From Magnaporthiopsis rhizophila (Eukaryota; Ascomycota; Sordariomycetes; Magnaporthales; Magnaporthaceae), in assembly GCA_003049465.1 (NCBI GenBank), contig PYSS01000009.1:124001-188000 (forward strand): a DNA stretch of 64,000 nucleotides, in the 5' to 3' direction. A program made the position numbers and the translations under genes. Numbering within the stretch: position 1 is the first letter of the stretch; each line of letters starts with the position of its first letter. Shown piece after piece: positions 46,916 to 58,600 of this stretch. The notes under the pieces are model-generated. The model was not told where the DNA came from, did no database searches, and worked only from the letters and a program-made list of their open reading frames with translations.

Positions 46916-49900
46916 CTGTCGTCCACGGTCAGCAAGGAACCCGCTTCAAATGACAAACGAATCTCCTGCTTTAGCTTGACTGGTTGTCAAGTGCAGGTCA
47001 GGGAGGAGGCTAGAACTCCATGTGAGTCCCTGCCTGGATCGCCATAAAACAAGGCAGCAGAAAGTGGACGGAAAGGTGCGATGATTCTCTCCCAAGTCTA
47101 GGCCTACGGATCACGTAAAGAGGTATGTACCTGCAGGCTACCAGGTAAGTAGGCGTGGTGAGTTGAGCTGGCAAAGGTTTCTTCCAGCGATCCGTGCGCG
47201 GACCGTCCCTGCTTGTGAGGACAAGGACGCATCACCGCCCAGCGCCACGCAATCATCATTTTCTGGCGGGCTTAGTTAGCCTGCTTGGCTCGCGTTGCTA
47301 GTGGGAATTTGGCACCTGGCGGGGTTTCGCCAAGGGACACCATCTTGGCGACGGCTGAGGCCGCCACGAACAAAATGTTGGGAGAAAAAAGCGAAAAAAA
47401 AAAAGAAAAAAAAATGGCTGGGTTTGGTTCACTTTTGCCTCTTATTTTAGCTCGCAACAAGGTTCGTTAGATGCCCCGCGAATCGTTTTTCTTTTCTTTC
47501 CACGGGAGGATAATCCCGCCCGGCCAAAGGTTGTTTGTTGGTTTGACGGGGCCTCGACACTTCCAATTCTCACGTTCGCAGGGCAGGTCTGGACCGAGGC
47601 GCTTGGCGGGGGCGGCGCATCCCGTCCACGAAAACAGAGACGGCGGCACGATGACCAAAAAGTAAATTGAGAGTTGAGCGGTGCCGACTCTCGTTTAATT
47701 TTTGGGTTGCGTGAGCGGTCCTCAGTCGAGTCGTCGTCATCAGTGAAGATTATGGCCATTCGCTTGGCGAAATGGCATTCATCTTGCTGGATTGGGTAAG
47801 CAGAATGGACCCGAGAAATCCGGATGGATGGGCGAAGGAGGATTGAAAGGTTTGGCTCCGTGCTAGGCACATGACATTCAGGGGGCGCCCAACGCCACAG
47901 TGTGCTTCGACGAAACGCACTTAAGCTTACATCAGTGGGATCCAGCAGAGGATGGAGAAGATGTCATTGTGCGTGTGCCACGGGGTATTGAGCGAGCACC
48001 TAGATGAACGGAACGGTTCATGATACTGGCTGCAAAGCTACCCTACCACTGTCACCGAAAGATCGATCGCAGAGAGCGTCGGCCGGGGCGAACTTGGTGC
48101 CTTTTTGTTGTCGCCGTGGGACTCGGGCCTCTCCAGATCCGATCTTTCAATTCCGATGCGGCACGGTGCAGCGGCAAAAACAGCAGTGCCGAAGTCCCGG
48201 GCGCCAAGCGGCCAGGACAGAAGCTTTGCAGGTGGCACAACCCCCAGCTAGGAGGAATTGAATTGGCGGTGGTCGTCTAGCACCATTCGGCTATATTTTT
48301 GCTTTCATTCTTTGGGTAGTATGTACTCCGGACGGGCTGACAAAAGTGCAGAATTGAAAGGGGCACCAGTGTGTCTGGTGTTTTGTTTGCAGAAGCGGCT
48401 GGGCCAATCCACGACGACGCCATCTCCGCGACAGAGGATTGATGCGGTTCCTTGGCGCAGCCCCACCTCCCGCAAGCGATTGGCAGGAGATCAAGCGGCG
48501 TGGTGCCGGCAGGCCGCCCAAACATAAGGCGCGTGGGCGCCTAGGCACAGCCCCCCTTGCCCCCCTCGTCACAGGGGCACCCCTCCCTTCCTCCCTTTTT
48601 GGGTGGCGCGCCCAGGCCCTGTCGTCGTCAGCCAGATGGCCCGCGGCTGCCGGACGGCTTGTTGTGCTTCCAAGCCTTTGGCTGGTTGGCTGGCACACCA
48701 CACCACAGCCCGTCTGGTCCGAACAAAAGGACAAAACCCCTCGTGCGCTTTGCGTGTTGCAGAGAGCGGTCAGCCTGGCAAAGACATGTCGGGAGTCGGG
48801 GCGCTGGGCCAAATGTCGCACAAACAAAATGTTTTTGATTTGTCCGAAGACAGGGAGATGGGCTTCAGCTGACGTTGGTTTTCTTGCCCTTCCGTTTCGC
48901 CGGGGACGTCTTTTTTGCCTGTGTACTTTCCATATTTCACATGGCTGCCCGGTCGGGACGTGTCCCACAAAAGGGTGACAGACGGTTCACACCGACCGGA
49001 CGGCAGAGGCTCGATCTGAAGATGGGGAAGACAAGGAGAGAGATTGATGATGCGGCGCCCGGCACCCGAGCGAACCTGTACCTCAGCTTGGACGGATCCC
49101 AGCGCTGTCTTTGGACGGACCGGGCAGGGGTGGCGGGCGAAGGACCAGAAAAGGGCTGACGCCAGGGGCCCCCGCTTGCCAAGTGCAACTCTTGATGTGT
49201 GACCCAAGCAAATCCCAGGCCCCTTCTAAACTGGCGTCGTAAAATAGAATGGCGGCGGGTCAGCAGAGTTGAATGGTTTCGCCCTTCCCTTCCTTCTGCC
49301 TGGCCTCCCATGACGACTGGCTTCCTATTTCGTCAATTATTCGCCCATCTTTCTCTTTTCTCACCCAAGTCTGGATTTTGTTGTGGTTTTCCGCTTTCTT
49401 TTCGTTCGTTCGTTTTGTTCGATTATTTTTTTTTTTTTTTTTTTTTTTGGTAGTACCAGCCACACACTCAAAAGACACCACACCGGACATTTGACCTCGC
49501 AGCTCAAAGTCACCCGAATCCCCGTCGCGCACCTGCACGGCGATTCACGAAGGCTCAGGCGCTGGCGTGGCCCTTCCCCCGCGCAAGGAACTGCGCCTCT
49601 TTTGGAATCCGTATCCCCGCACCGAGAAGAGGGATTCCAAAGGAAGGGAGAGCGTACGCAATTCCTGCAGGTTGGGACCGTTGAATCGGCCTGATATATG
49701 GGCGCGCGATTCCTTTTTGGCTGCTTTCCGGGCTCAGCTGCAGGCCGCCACCGGACATCAGGCTTAACTGTCGCTGACTGCTCGCCCGCCCTACGTACTC
49801 CTGCGTCTATCATTTTGCCTGCTTGATTTGCTGGGTGTCTGTTAGTGGTGGTTCCTCGGTCCCCAATTATTAGTTCCTGCCTGTGAACTTCTCCGCCACA

Positions 49901-50063
49901 TTTCTTTTTCCCTCCTTTTTTTAGTCCCTTGTTTGTTCTTTGCTCCTCTTTTTCTTTTGTTCCCGTTTCCTACTTCCTCGCCGACTGCCCCCGACTCGAT
50001 TGACTCGACGGCGGCGACGACTCTACGGCGACCCTTTCGCCGAATTCACATCTCTCAGAGGTC
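46916..50063. other. intergenic region, 3.1 kb, with a T23 tract
   Basis: No supported gene. Contains a T23 run at 49426-49448 and long pyrimidine stretches towards 50000, likely the promoter and leader of the ADAM gene. Open frames of up to 225 codons on both strands are Arg/Pro-rich shadows without domains. Confidence 0.4.
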
Positions 50064-52412
50064 ATGAAGTTGCTACCATCCCTCCTGACCACATTGTTGG
50101 CAGTAACGGGATACACAGATATAGCAAACGGTACGTGGGCCTGGTCCTTCCATTCCTGTGTACAGCACAGAGTCATGACTCGCCTCGTCGAGCAGTCGTG
50201 GGGGTCGCGAAGCACAAGATCAGCCGCTGGGAAACTCAATCTAGGGCGGCACATCAAAACTAACCGCAGACACCGCCCATCAACAGCATTAACCGTCGGT
50301 CGGAATCCATTGCGAAAAACGACACAGATCGAAGATGTCCACTTCACGACCGAATGGCAGCTGGTCCACGCCTGGTCCACGTTTGCCACCACCTTTAAGC
50401 TCGTCGACGGCACCAAGGAGAGGAGGATACGACTGGAGCTGTCACCCAACGACGATGTCATCTCGAGCGAAGCCTACGTCCAGGTGGTCGGCCCCGACGG
50501 ACAGCCGCGATACGGCAGGACCATCGACCGGGCCGAGCACCGCGTGTTCAAGGGCAGCGCCTTTGTGCGCGCGAGCGAGCACGACCAGTGGAGGGACGCC
50601 GGCTGGGCTCGCATCATGGTGGTTGGGGACGGTCGGACGCCGCTGTTCGAGGGCGCCTTCAGCATCGACGGCGACAACCACCACGTCCAGACCGCCACCA
50701 ACTTCGCGAACACGAGGCACGAGCAGGACCCGGCACCGCAGCGGACGGACAGGGCCGGAAATGGCGAGTACATGGTCGCGTGGAGGGACTCGGACATCCG
50801 CGGCCAGGGCGACGACGAGGACCGGACGGAGCTGAGGAGGCGCGACGGCAGCGTTCTTCCCAGGAAGGCGTCTGGGTGCGGCGTGGATGACAACCTCGTC
50901 CGCGTCGATGCCGACGGCGGGGAAGACAGCCCCCTGCGGCACAAGATCCGCGACGTTTCGCCCAACCTGGCCGCGTCGCCGCTCGACCGGCTGATGGCGC
51001 GCCAGAACCGCAACGACGTGGCCAACATCGGCTCGACCCAAGGCTGCCCGACGACGCGCCGTGTCGCCCTCATCGGCGTCGCCACCGACTGCAACTACCG
51101 CGGCGCCTTCTCGTCGGACCAGGACGTGCGCCAAAACATTGTCAACATCGTCAACACAGCCTCGGCCCTCTACGAGCGCACCTTCAACATCACGCTCGCC
51201 ATCCGCAACCTGACCATCTCGGACCGCCAGTGTCCATCGCAGACCAACGCCGACAACGCGTGGAACACGCCCTGCAACCAGCAGACGACCATCTCGACCA
51301 GGCTCAGCCAGTTCTCCAACTGGCGCGGCCGCCTCAACGACAACGCCGCCTTCTGGACCCTCATGAGCACGTGCACCACCAACACGGCCGTGGGCATCGC
51401 CTGGCTGGGCGCCGCCTGCATGCGCGGTTCCCAGCGCGATCGCACCGGCACCGCCGTGGCGGGCGCCAACTACGTCGCGCGCACCAACGGCGGGCAGAGC
51501 GAGTGGCAGGTGTTTGCGCACGAGGTCGGGCACACGTTCGGGGCCGACCACGACTGCAACGGTGACCTCTGCGCGGCCGGGGACAACAGCTGCTGCCCGC
51601 TCAGCCGCGACACGTGCGACGCGCGCGCGCGCTTCATCATGAACCCGTCGGCGCAGCGCGGCATCGACAGCTTCAGCCCCTGCACCATCGGGTCCGTGTG
51701 CTCGCAGCTGGGCGCCGGCACCGTCACCATGCGCTGCCTGGTGGACAACCGCGACGTGCAAACGGCCGTGGACCCCACGTGCGGCAACGGCATCGTCGAG
51801 GCCGGCGAGCAGTGCGACAGCAGCAATCCCTGCTGCGACCGCGCCACGTGCCGGTACCGCGCGGGCGCCACGTGCGACCCGTCCAGCGACGGCTGCTGCA
51901 CCCCGCAGTGCGGCGTCGCGCCCAAGGACCGCGTCTGCCGCCCCTCGACGGGTACGTGCGACCCGGAGGAGAGGTGCGACGGCAACGTGGCCGCCTGCCC
52001 CGAGAACGTCGACAATTCCAACCCCAACGGTCGCGGCTGCACCAGCAACGGCGGCGGCACCCTCGGCGACATCGGCGCCACCGCCAGTAACTGGTTCGAG
52101 CAGAACAAGCCGCTCGCCATCGGCCTCATCGCCGGCATCGGCGGCGTCGTCATCCTGTTGACAATCTGCTGCTGCATCAGCAGCTGCCGCCGCAAGCGCG
52201 CCATCCGCCGCCAGCGCCAGCGGATCATCGCCGCCCGTTCCTCGCAGACCGCCGCCGGCGCCGGCAGGCCTCCACCGGGCTTCGCCACCGGCGCCCCGGG
52301 CTCGGGCCCGCTGCCCCCGCCGCCGAGCTACTGGTCGGCGGCCGGCCAGCCTCCGATGGCGCAGCAGCCCGGGTGGAGGCCCCAGCGCACAATGAGTGCG
52401 AGATATGCATAG
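50064..52412 (+). CDS. ADAM-type metalloprotease (M12B reprolysin with disintegrin domain)
   Basis: Modelled as 50064-50134 and 50270-52412; 737 aa. A signal peptide (MKLLPSLLTTLLAVTGYTDIANG) is followed by a prodomain (about 30-255). The catalytic domain holds the zinc motif HEVGHTFGADHD at about 441 and a Met-turn FIMNPS. The disintegrin domain (CGNGIVEAGEQCDSSNPCCD onward) is Cys-dense. A single membrane helix (GLIAGIGGVVILLTICCCI), a basic stop RRKR and a Pro-rich cytosolic tail follow. This is the full fungal ADAM plan; such enzymes shed ectodomains at the cell surface. The intron is uncertain: it is 135 nt and stop-free, so retention would give 45 extra residues. Confidence 0.9.
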   Translation: MKLLPSLLTTLLAVTGYTDIANGTWAWSFHSCVQHRVMTRLVEQSWGSRSTRSAAGKLNLGRHIKTNRRHRPSTALTVGRNPLRKTTQIEDVHFTTEWQLVHAWSTFATTFKLVDGTKERRIRLELSPNDDVISSEAYVQVVGPDGQPRYGRTIDRAEHRVFKGSAFVRASEHDQWRDAGWARIMVVGDGRTPLFEGAFSIDGDNHHVQTATNFANTRHEQDPAPQRTDRAGNGEYMVAWRDSDIRGQGDDEDRTELRRRDGSVLPRKASGCGVDDNLVRVDADGGEDSPLRHKIRDVSPNLAASPLDRLMARQNRNDVANIGSTQGCPTTRRVALIGVATDCNYRGAFSSDQDVRQNIVNIVNTASALYERTFNITLAIRNLTISDRQCPSQTNADNAWNTPCNQQTTISTRLSQFSNWRGRLNDNAAFWTLMSTCTTNTAVGIAWLGAACMRGSQRDRTGTAVAGANYVARTNGGQSEWQVFAHEVGHTFGADHDCNGDLCAAGDNSCCPLSRDTCDARARFIMNPSAQRGIDSFSPCTIGSVCSQLGAGTVTMRCLVDNRDVQTAVDPTCGNGIVEAGEQCDSSNPCCDRATCRYRAGATCDPSSDGCCTPQCGVAPKDRVCRPSTGTCDPEERCDGNVAACPENVDNSNPNGRGCTSNGGGTLGDIGATASNWFEQNKPLAIGLIAGIGGVVILLTICCCISSCRRKRAIRRQRQRIIAARSSQTAAGAGRPPPGFATGAPGSGPLPPPPSYWSAAGQPPMAQQPGWRPQRTMSARYA

Positions 52413-53340
52413 TTATAGAGCGCTCCTTTGTTTGCCTTTTTTTTTGTGTACCGGATCTGGGTTTTTTAATCTCTTATGGCCACCGTCTGTCATACTTTCT
52501 CTTGGATATCACCATCTCGGGGTTTGCATTGGGCATATACAGATGCATGCATACATACATTTCCCAGGGACTGTTTCGTGCTTTTTTTTTTTCTGATACT
52601 CCTACCATCTAGCTTAGATTATGAAGATAACGACATGCTTGCTTTTTGGATCTTTGTGGCTGTCCACGTGTTACCGGACCGTGTCTCGTGTCTGAAACTC
52701 CTACCTGCTGAGTTTTATACACCAGTGTTTCCTGATTAGCTGGTGTGTATCTCGACAGCCAAATTCTCATCCACATGGCGCGGCTCTTCGTATCGCCCTT
52801 TTCACGGCTCTTGCTGGCGGCCGACCTCTCCCATCCCCACACGCAGGGGCCTAGAGCAGCAACCTCCTGATGCGAACAATCTTACCGCCCTCAATCGCAC
52901 GGCATGAGCCAGGCGACATCCCTGCACAAAGTCCCTCGAGCTCTCCAAAGACGACTGGCGCTGCGACCTGCACCGCAATTGGAGCCATGCATATTGAAAG
53001 TGCATGTCCATGACACCAGTCCAGCACACACACGCGCGCGTCCCAACCTGGGCCAGGCTGAGCTTGGCCCGTCAACTTCCTCAACCCTCAAACCTGATCC
53101 CTCCTCCCACCACCTCGTCTTGCTCTTCGGGCTCGTCACTGGCCCGCAACTTTGCCGTCGGCAGCGTTGTGGGCACCTACCTCTTCCCGTATTTTTAAAG
53201 GCAAAGTCCCGCGACTGTCTGCCTGCCTGCCCGCCTGCCTGCCACCACTTCCTCCCACATGCCGGCTGGAACGGGGCACCCATTGGTTAAACTGCCCTGG
53301 CGCCAGAACCCACAAAGAGGCACTTGGGGCGGCGAAAAAG

Positions 53341-53376
<36 letters not shown>

Positions 53377-55001
53377 AATAAGGTCCCGCGTGCCTAATTG
53401 TCCCATAAAGCCTGATCGTATCATTTCTTGGATATTGTGTGCGGAGCAGCGGCCGTGGTCTTTGACCAAGCTGCACCAGGCACGCCTCGGCCTCCTGCTG
53501 CTGCGGCGCGCCGTGGCGCCGTGTCTTCTTGGGCGCAGTGGTGATCCTGGCATCCCGCGGCGTGCGCGATTGCCTCGTTTCGCCGGAATTCCCAAACCCC
53601 GTCGCCCTGGCCCACTTCCGCGACTTGGTGGCGCTCTTGGGCGGTTTGCTTTTGGGCCGCTCTTGTGGTGGCTTGCTGATCTTTTTAGGCTCCAGCTTTG
53701 GCCGATGCAGTCCTTTGGGCGTCCTCCCCCGCCCAGCTCAACATTGGGTCTCTGGCGCCATGGTTGTCCCTATTCGCACTAAATACCCTCTGCCCGCCTC
53801 GCAACCTTTGTGGTTGACAGATAGCTGGTCTTCTTACTGGAATGTTCAGTAAGTGCCGCCGCTGAGCATTGTGGCCCCGCCATCTTGTAGTGTAGAAATA
53901 CGGGTCCAACTTCTAATCTCCGTTGCCCACTGCCTCCTGCCACGCCGACTGCATGTCAATAACGACGTTGAGGGCGGCTCGCTTTCCATCTTGCCTCAGT
54001 GTCTCTTAATACGACCACGCCTGTGATTTCCTAACCGTCGAAGGGCCCAAATCGAAGCTCCTAAAGCCTTTCGAAGAAATACGATTGAGGAAGAGAAACC
54101 AGCCACGCTGGATGCATAAATTACGACGAAAGTAGACTGCTGCATTATTAACACAAAATATGAGAATTAAATAAAGCATGACACTTGAGAAAATAAAATG
54201 AGTCGAAACAAATAGATTATGACATGTCCGAGCGGCGGCCTGCTTCTTCGTTGGGTTTGTCAAGCGAAATGGCTGGCCGGCTGGTTCGGCCAAGCTGCAA
54301 CAAACAGCGAGGAAACAGGAACGCAATAACTACGCGTCCAGTAGGCAACCATAAAGGAGTGCATAAAGGATGTAAAAGCGACTTTTCTTTCAAAGTGCGA
54401 CGTGGAGCTGTGTTAAATTAAGTTACACGACTGAAACCCCGGAAGTTAATTTGCTGGCGTTGTGCCTGGAAGGCACAAGCTGTAATTAAAGCTTATAAAG
54501 CCTTGAGGGTGATCGTCGCACTAAAATACAGCCCTGTGTCTCCAGTCGAGCTGACTAGTTAGAGATTTAACTCTAGTTTGCAAACCTAATATCAGAGGCC
54601 ATGAAGTTTAAAGCATTCGAGGTTTCAACTTCTTCTTTGCATTCTTGGCAACTATCTAGCCACAATGGCCGGGAGTCCGGAAGAAAATATTAGCTGCGGC
54701 CAGTGGGAATGCGCCGAGGTTGCATCCACCTCTTTTCGTAAAAGAAAAAAAAGGCACTGCGCAGTCCAAAGAGCAGAAACTGTAAAGGATCGTAATTTGA
54801 GCGGCCGGCATCAAGAAACGTGAGGGGTCAAAAACATTAGAGTTAAAAAATAGGAAAGAGATGCGGCGGCCTCGCTAGCAGCCCAACCGGCGGAAACCAG
54901 CACCTCGCTTGTCGAGTCGAGATTGCATCAGGCCCTTCAAGCCACCCAGCAGGCGGCAGCAGTCCTCAGACTCTGGTGGTAAAGCAGTCCAAGTCAACCG
55001 C
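52413..55001. other. intergenic region with A34 tract and AT-rich island
   Basis: No supported gene. An A34 run lies at 53341-53374. From about 54050 to 54880 base composition shifts clearly to A+T compared with GC-rich neighbours, and all frames are broken by stops. This may be a mutated repeat remnant. Confidence 0.45.
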
Positions 55002-55511
55002 TTAAACACCAACGGGGCGCTGGCAGAGGACGGCTTGGCCGAGCTGTCGGTTGAGAAAACAGAGCTTTGGTTAGCAACGGGGCTTGACCCTGGCATGTTG
55101 CTCTCGATGTCGTCCGCGGGGCTACTTACGAGAGGAAGGGTGCAGCACGCCGGCTGCTGCCCGCCAACAATGTTGGCGCAGGTGCTCTTGAAGTCAGCCG
55201 CCGAGACGGGCGTCTTGGGGACTGTTGGTTGGTGGAAGGCACGGTTAGAGTTGGCCACCAAAACATGGGGGTCATCAAGTCAGGTGTGTTGAAGTCGGGC
55301 CCTTCTTACCGTTCTTGCAGTCAAGGCCCAGGACGCCGCCGACGTCGGTAGCGCAGCACAGGGGGTTGCTGTACAGGAGAGAGGGGCAGGCCTGGTAGGC
55401 GCTGCCGGAGCCGCCGCCGGAGCCGCCGCCGCCGCCGCCAGAGCCGCCGCCGGTGGGCACAGCGACAGCAGCGCCGGCGAAGAGGGCAACGATGATGTTC
55501 TTGAACTGCAT
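55002..55511 (-). CDS. class II hydrophobin
   Basis: Three exons: 55511-55310, 55221-55130, 55043-55002; 111 aa. The signal peptide ends near AVAVP (residue ~19). A Gly/Ser linker of about 20 residues follows. The eight cysteines have spacing C-x9-CC-x11-C-x16-C-x10-CC-x10-C, the class II signature (SNPLCCATDVGGVLGLDC, then ACCTLPLL and VLCQRP). The last cysteine is encoded only by the 42-nt third exon, which is easily missed. Class II hydrophobins self-assemble at air-water interfaces and coat hyphae and spores. The second intron begins with GTAAGT. Confidence 0.93.
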
Positions 55512-55665
55512 CTTGGCGGTTGGAGCTTTTGGAAGCTGAAGGAGGTTCAAAGGATGACCTGGCGTGCGTTTGGAGGGCTGTGGGCTGGAGACTCGAAGAG
55601 CTGAGAAGAGGATGCTGATGAGAGGTAAGAAAAAAGGTCGAGGAGAACGAGGAGATGAAGCCCCC

Positions 55666-55673
55666 TTTTTATA
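55666..55673 (-). promoter_or_regulatory. TATA box of the hydrophobin gene
   Basis: TATAAAAA on the minus strand, about 155 bases upstream of the hydrophobin ATG. Strong TATA boxes are usual for highly expressed fungal hydrophobins. Confidence 0.6.
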
Positions 55674-58600
55674 CCTGAGGACTCACGGCAAAATCGTCTT
55701 GAGGACGGCTGTGGATACTTCCTAGAAGAGGACAGGAGCAGGAAAGTTGTAAAGCATGGTCATGATGCTGGCAGAGAGATGCCTGTCGATCGACAGCAAA
55801 GGCAATGATCTTCATCGGTCTCTGCGAGCCAAAGGCCTCCGCCGGTGCCAAGGTATGTTTCTCCAGCACATGAGCGTGGTAGCCAACAACAAGACTTGGT
55901 ACGACGTCCCCACCCCCTGTCCATGAGAGACCGCCTGAAGGCTGAAGGTCGACGGCGCCAAGGAGTCAATGACATCGTTGATGCCTCGCTGTGCGACTGC
56001 GGCGCTCCGTTCGGACCTCGGGGGCCATAACTGAAGGCCAGTTAGAGGCCAGAAGCCATCATTTTCCACTTGGAACCTTGGCAGAAGGAGGTCTGGCACC
56101 CCGCTCAGCTATGGTAACGAGACAATGCACGATGACGATCTCTACCGAACGCGGGAGGCAGAAAAGTTTGGGCAGCTGCCTGCAAGTTTGTTGTGGAGGC
56201 CGGACACGGAAGCGATGACGGCTGCACTGGTCGGCTATCGCGGGGGTGTGTGTGTGTGGGCTCTCCGCTGGACGCCGGCTTCCGCTTGGGCCTAATTATC
56301 ACCAATGTACCAAGGTCGAACAAAGACAGGGGGGGGGTCTAGCTTAGCGCCGAGAACCACGGCGCAACCGTGCCTGGAGCAGAGCGGAAAAAAAAAGTGA
56401 TGGGGGCTAAGAATAGGATCCTTGCCCCGGATACGGCTCGACGCCGATCACCTTCTTTGCTCGCCGCATGGGCCCCGTGCGGGTGAGAGGCACGGCATCT
56501 GGACGTGATTGCGGCAGTACCTACCAGATATAGCAAGCCCCCACCTGCTGTAGAGTACCACGGCTAATCGCGCTGTCGGAAAGGTCACCGAGTGCTTTTC
56601 TAGACTGCGGATGCTTCCGTCCGTCAGGTGTGGCCTCGATCCCATCCATCATCCATCATCTCAGGCTCGGCCAAGGACGAAGTGCGCCAGTAAACGGGCC
56701 GTTGGGCTATTGCTGACGTCGACTCCCCCAGTTGGATTCTTCCTACAGGCCGGTTCGTGGCGCGCAAACGATGTCTGGTTATTAGCTACCTTCGGCGTTC
56801 TCGGGTAGCTGAGTTGCCGCCTACGTATATGAAGTTGCATGCAGCCTGTTTGGGCGTCTTTCCTGGTCCCTCATTGGCCATCCGACTTTCTGTCATGCAT
56901 GCATGGGGCCTGACATTTTCTATCTTATTGTTTGTTTGGTTCCCTGGGGTTCGATTGGACGACCCGGATGAGGCCACCGGTGCCGTTGGCTCGGCCATGC
57001 AGATCCTACTGGCTGTCCAAAAGACACCCTGCAAGGCGACGTGGCCAGCGGCCCGGGTTCTTTAAGTCTCCGACACCCATCCCCACCCCCTCCCTGGGCT
57101 GGACCTCTCTAGACCGAGCCATCAAATACGGCGGGGCCAAGCCCGTCGATCCTTCCCGAGACGGGTAGTGGATGCAACCATTTCATTTAAAGATTTTTGC
57201 GGGCTGGGCTGGCGGGCTGGGATTGCTGATATTTTGATGTTTCCCCGCAGACTTGCGTCGCCCAGACCCTCTCGTCCTCTTGGCCTGCGCTTCCTGAGCC
57301 CTGTCACTGACTACCAGATCGATGGCGTGTCTTTGTTTGACGGAGAAATACCGGCCGGTACTGCGAACGACACGCGAACGCGTGATGGGCCGTTACGTCC
57401 CCTGGAGACTGCGTAGGACTGGCACAGATGGCGAGTTACCCAGGTATTAGCAGATCCACTTCCTCGCGCGTTCTTTTGCCGGTCGCCTTACCGACGGCCG
57501 GCGCGGCGAAAGCGTGCCGTCCCTAACAAGATCTTGTCGCCCATCCTCTCCCGCCCTTTCAGGTACTCGTACACCTGACAATGCCGGCATGCCAGATTTC
57601 GCAGTAACATTGCCGAAGAACCATCCGAAGCAAACCTGAATCGATTGGCTTTCCAGTGCTTTCCGTCCTTCCCTCCTTCCGCCCTTGCCCTTTCCAGCGC
57701 TCCTTCGGGAAGCAGAACCACACCACCCCATTCGCCGCCAGCCGCACGAGAAATCAGGAAAACGGGCAGGGACGTAATATTGACGCTGCGTTTCCCGTGT
57801 TTTGCAGAACGAGCAGCCAAACATGTCCCATTCGGCGGACTTGGAAGACGTCATGGCCCATGCCGCTGCCCGAAGTAGCAGACAAGACGGGACACACACA
57901 CACCTCCAGTCCTCGGAGATTGGAAAAGCACACGACACCGCTTTCCAATCACAGTCATCCCCGAGCGCGCAGGATACTCTACAGCTATGGTACCCGCACA
58001 TCACCCTTCGGCTACAACGTCCGGAACAGCACCAGCGAGACATGCGAGACCTCGTCACGAGGACCTTTCGATATCCCAGACTCCAGAGCGGTCTTGGTAT
58101 CTCACACTGCCATCCTGATTAGTCCATCCTCCGCGCGCATCACTCCCCACAAGCGTTAGAGTTCTTCTGCACTGTAACGCAAACAGCTCAGCCCTTGCTG
58201 TCCCCATGCAGGCAGCGGGCGCTTGGAGGGGCCCATCTCAGCCGTTCCGTTCCAAACAGGTTTCCCCGATCTCCACGGGTTTGTCGGGTGTCGCTGCTCA
58301 GCCGCTTCGTTTTTGTGTCGCCACCCCGCCTCCTCGGCTCCATGCCGGCGCCGCAAGCGAGCAAGATGGGGAGGCGATTGTTTGCAACCGGTGAAGTTCC
58401 ACGACTGGTTCCCGGGGCGTTCTTGGGCTCCCCCATGAAACCATTGGCCAAGAAGCCTAGGCCCCCTCGCCATTTTTCTTGGACACGCAAATTATGTTGC
58501 ATCTTGCTCCTTCCCGAGATAGATAAAGATCGTCATGGGGCGTTGACCGGAAATGCAGACGTCTTCCTTTCCCATCCATTCATCTTTCCCATCCCCCTGG

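Noticed and set aside
48291..48978. Overlapping frames of 225 (minus) and 179 (plus) codons
   Set aside because: Mutually exclusive on opposite strands and neither looks like protein.
53324..53782. 152-codon open frame beginning with a Lys-rich run
   Set aside because: The lysines are only the translation of the A34 tract; the rest has no domain-like sequence.
57447..58058. 203-codon minus-strand frame
   Set aside because: Cys/Arg/Trp-rich composition and overlap with plus-strand frames suggest a random GC-rich open frame.
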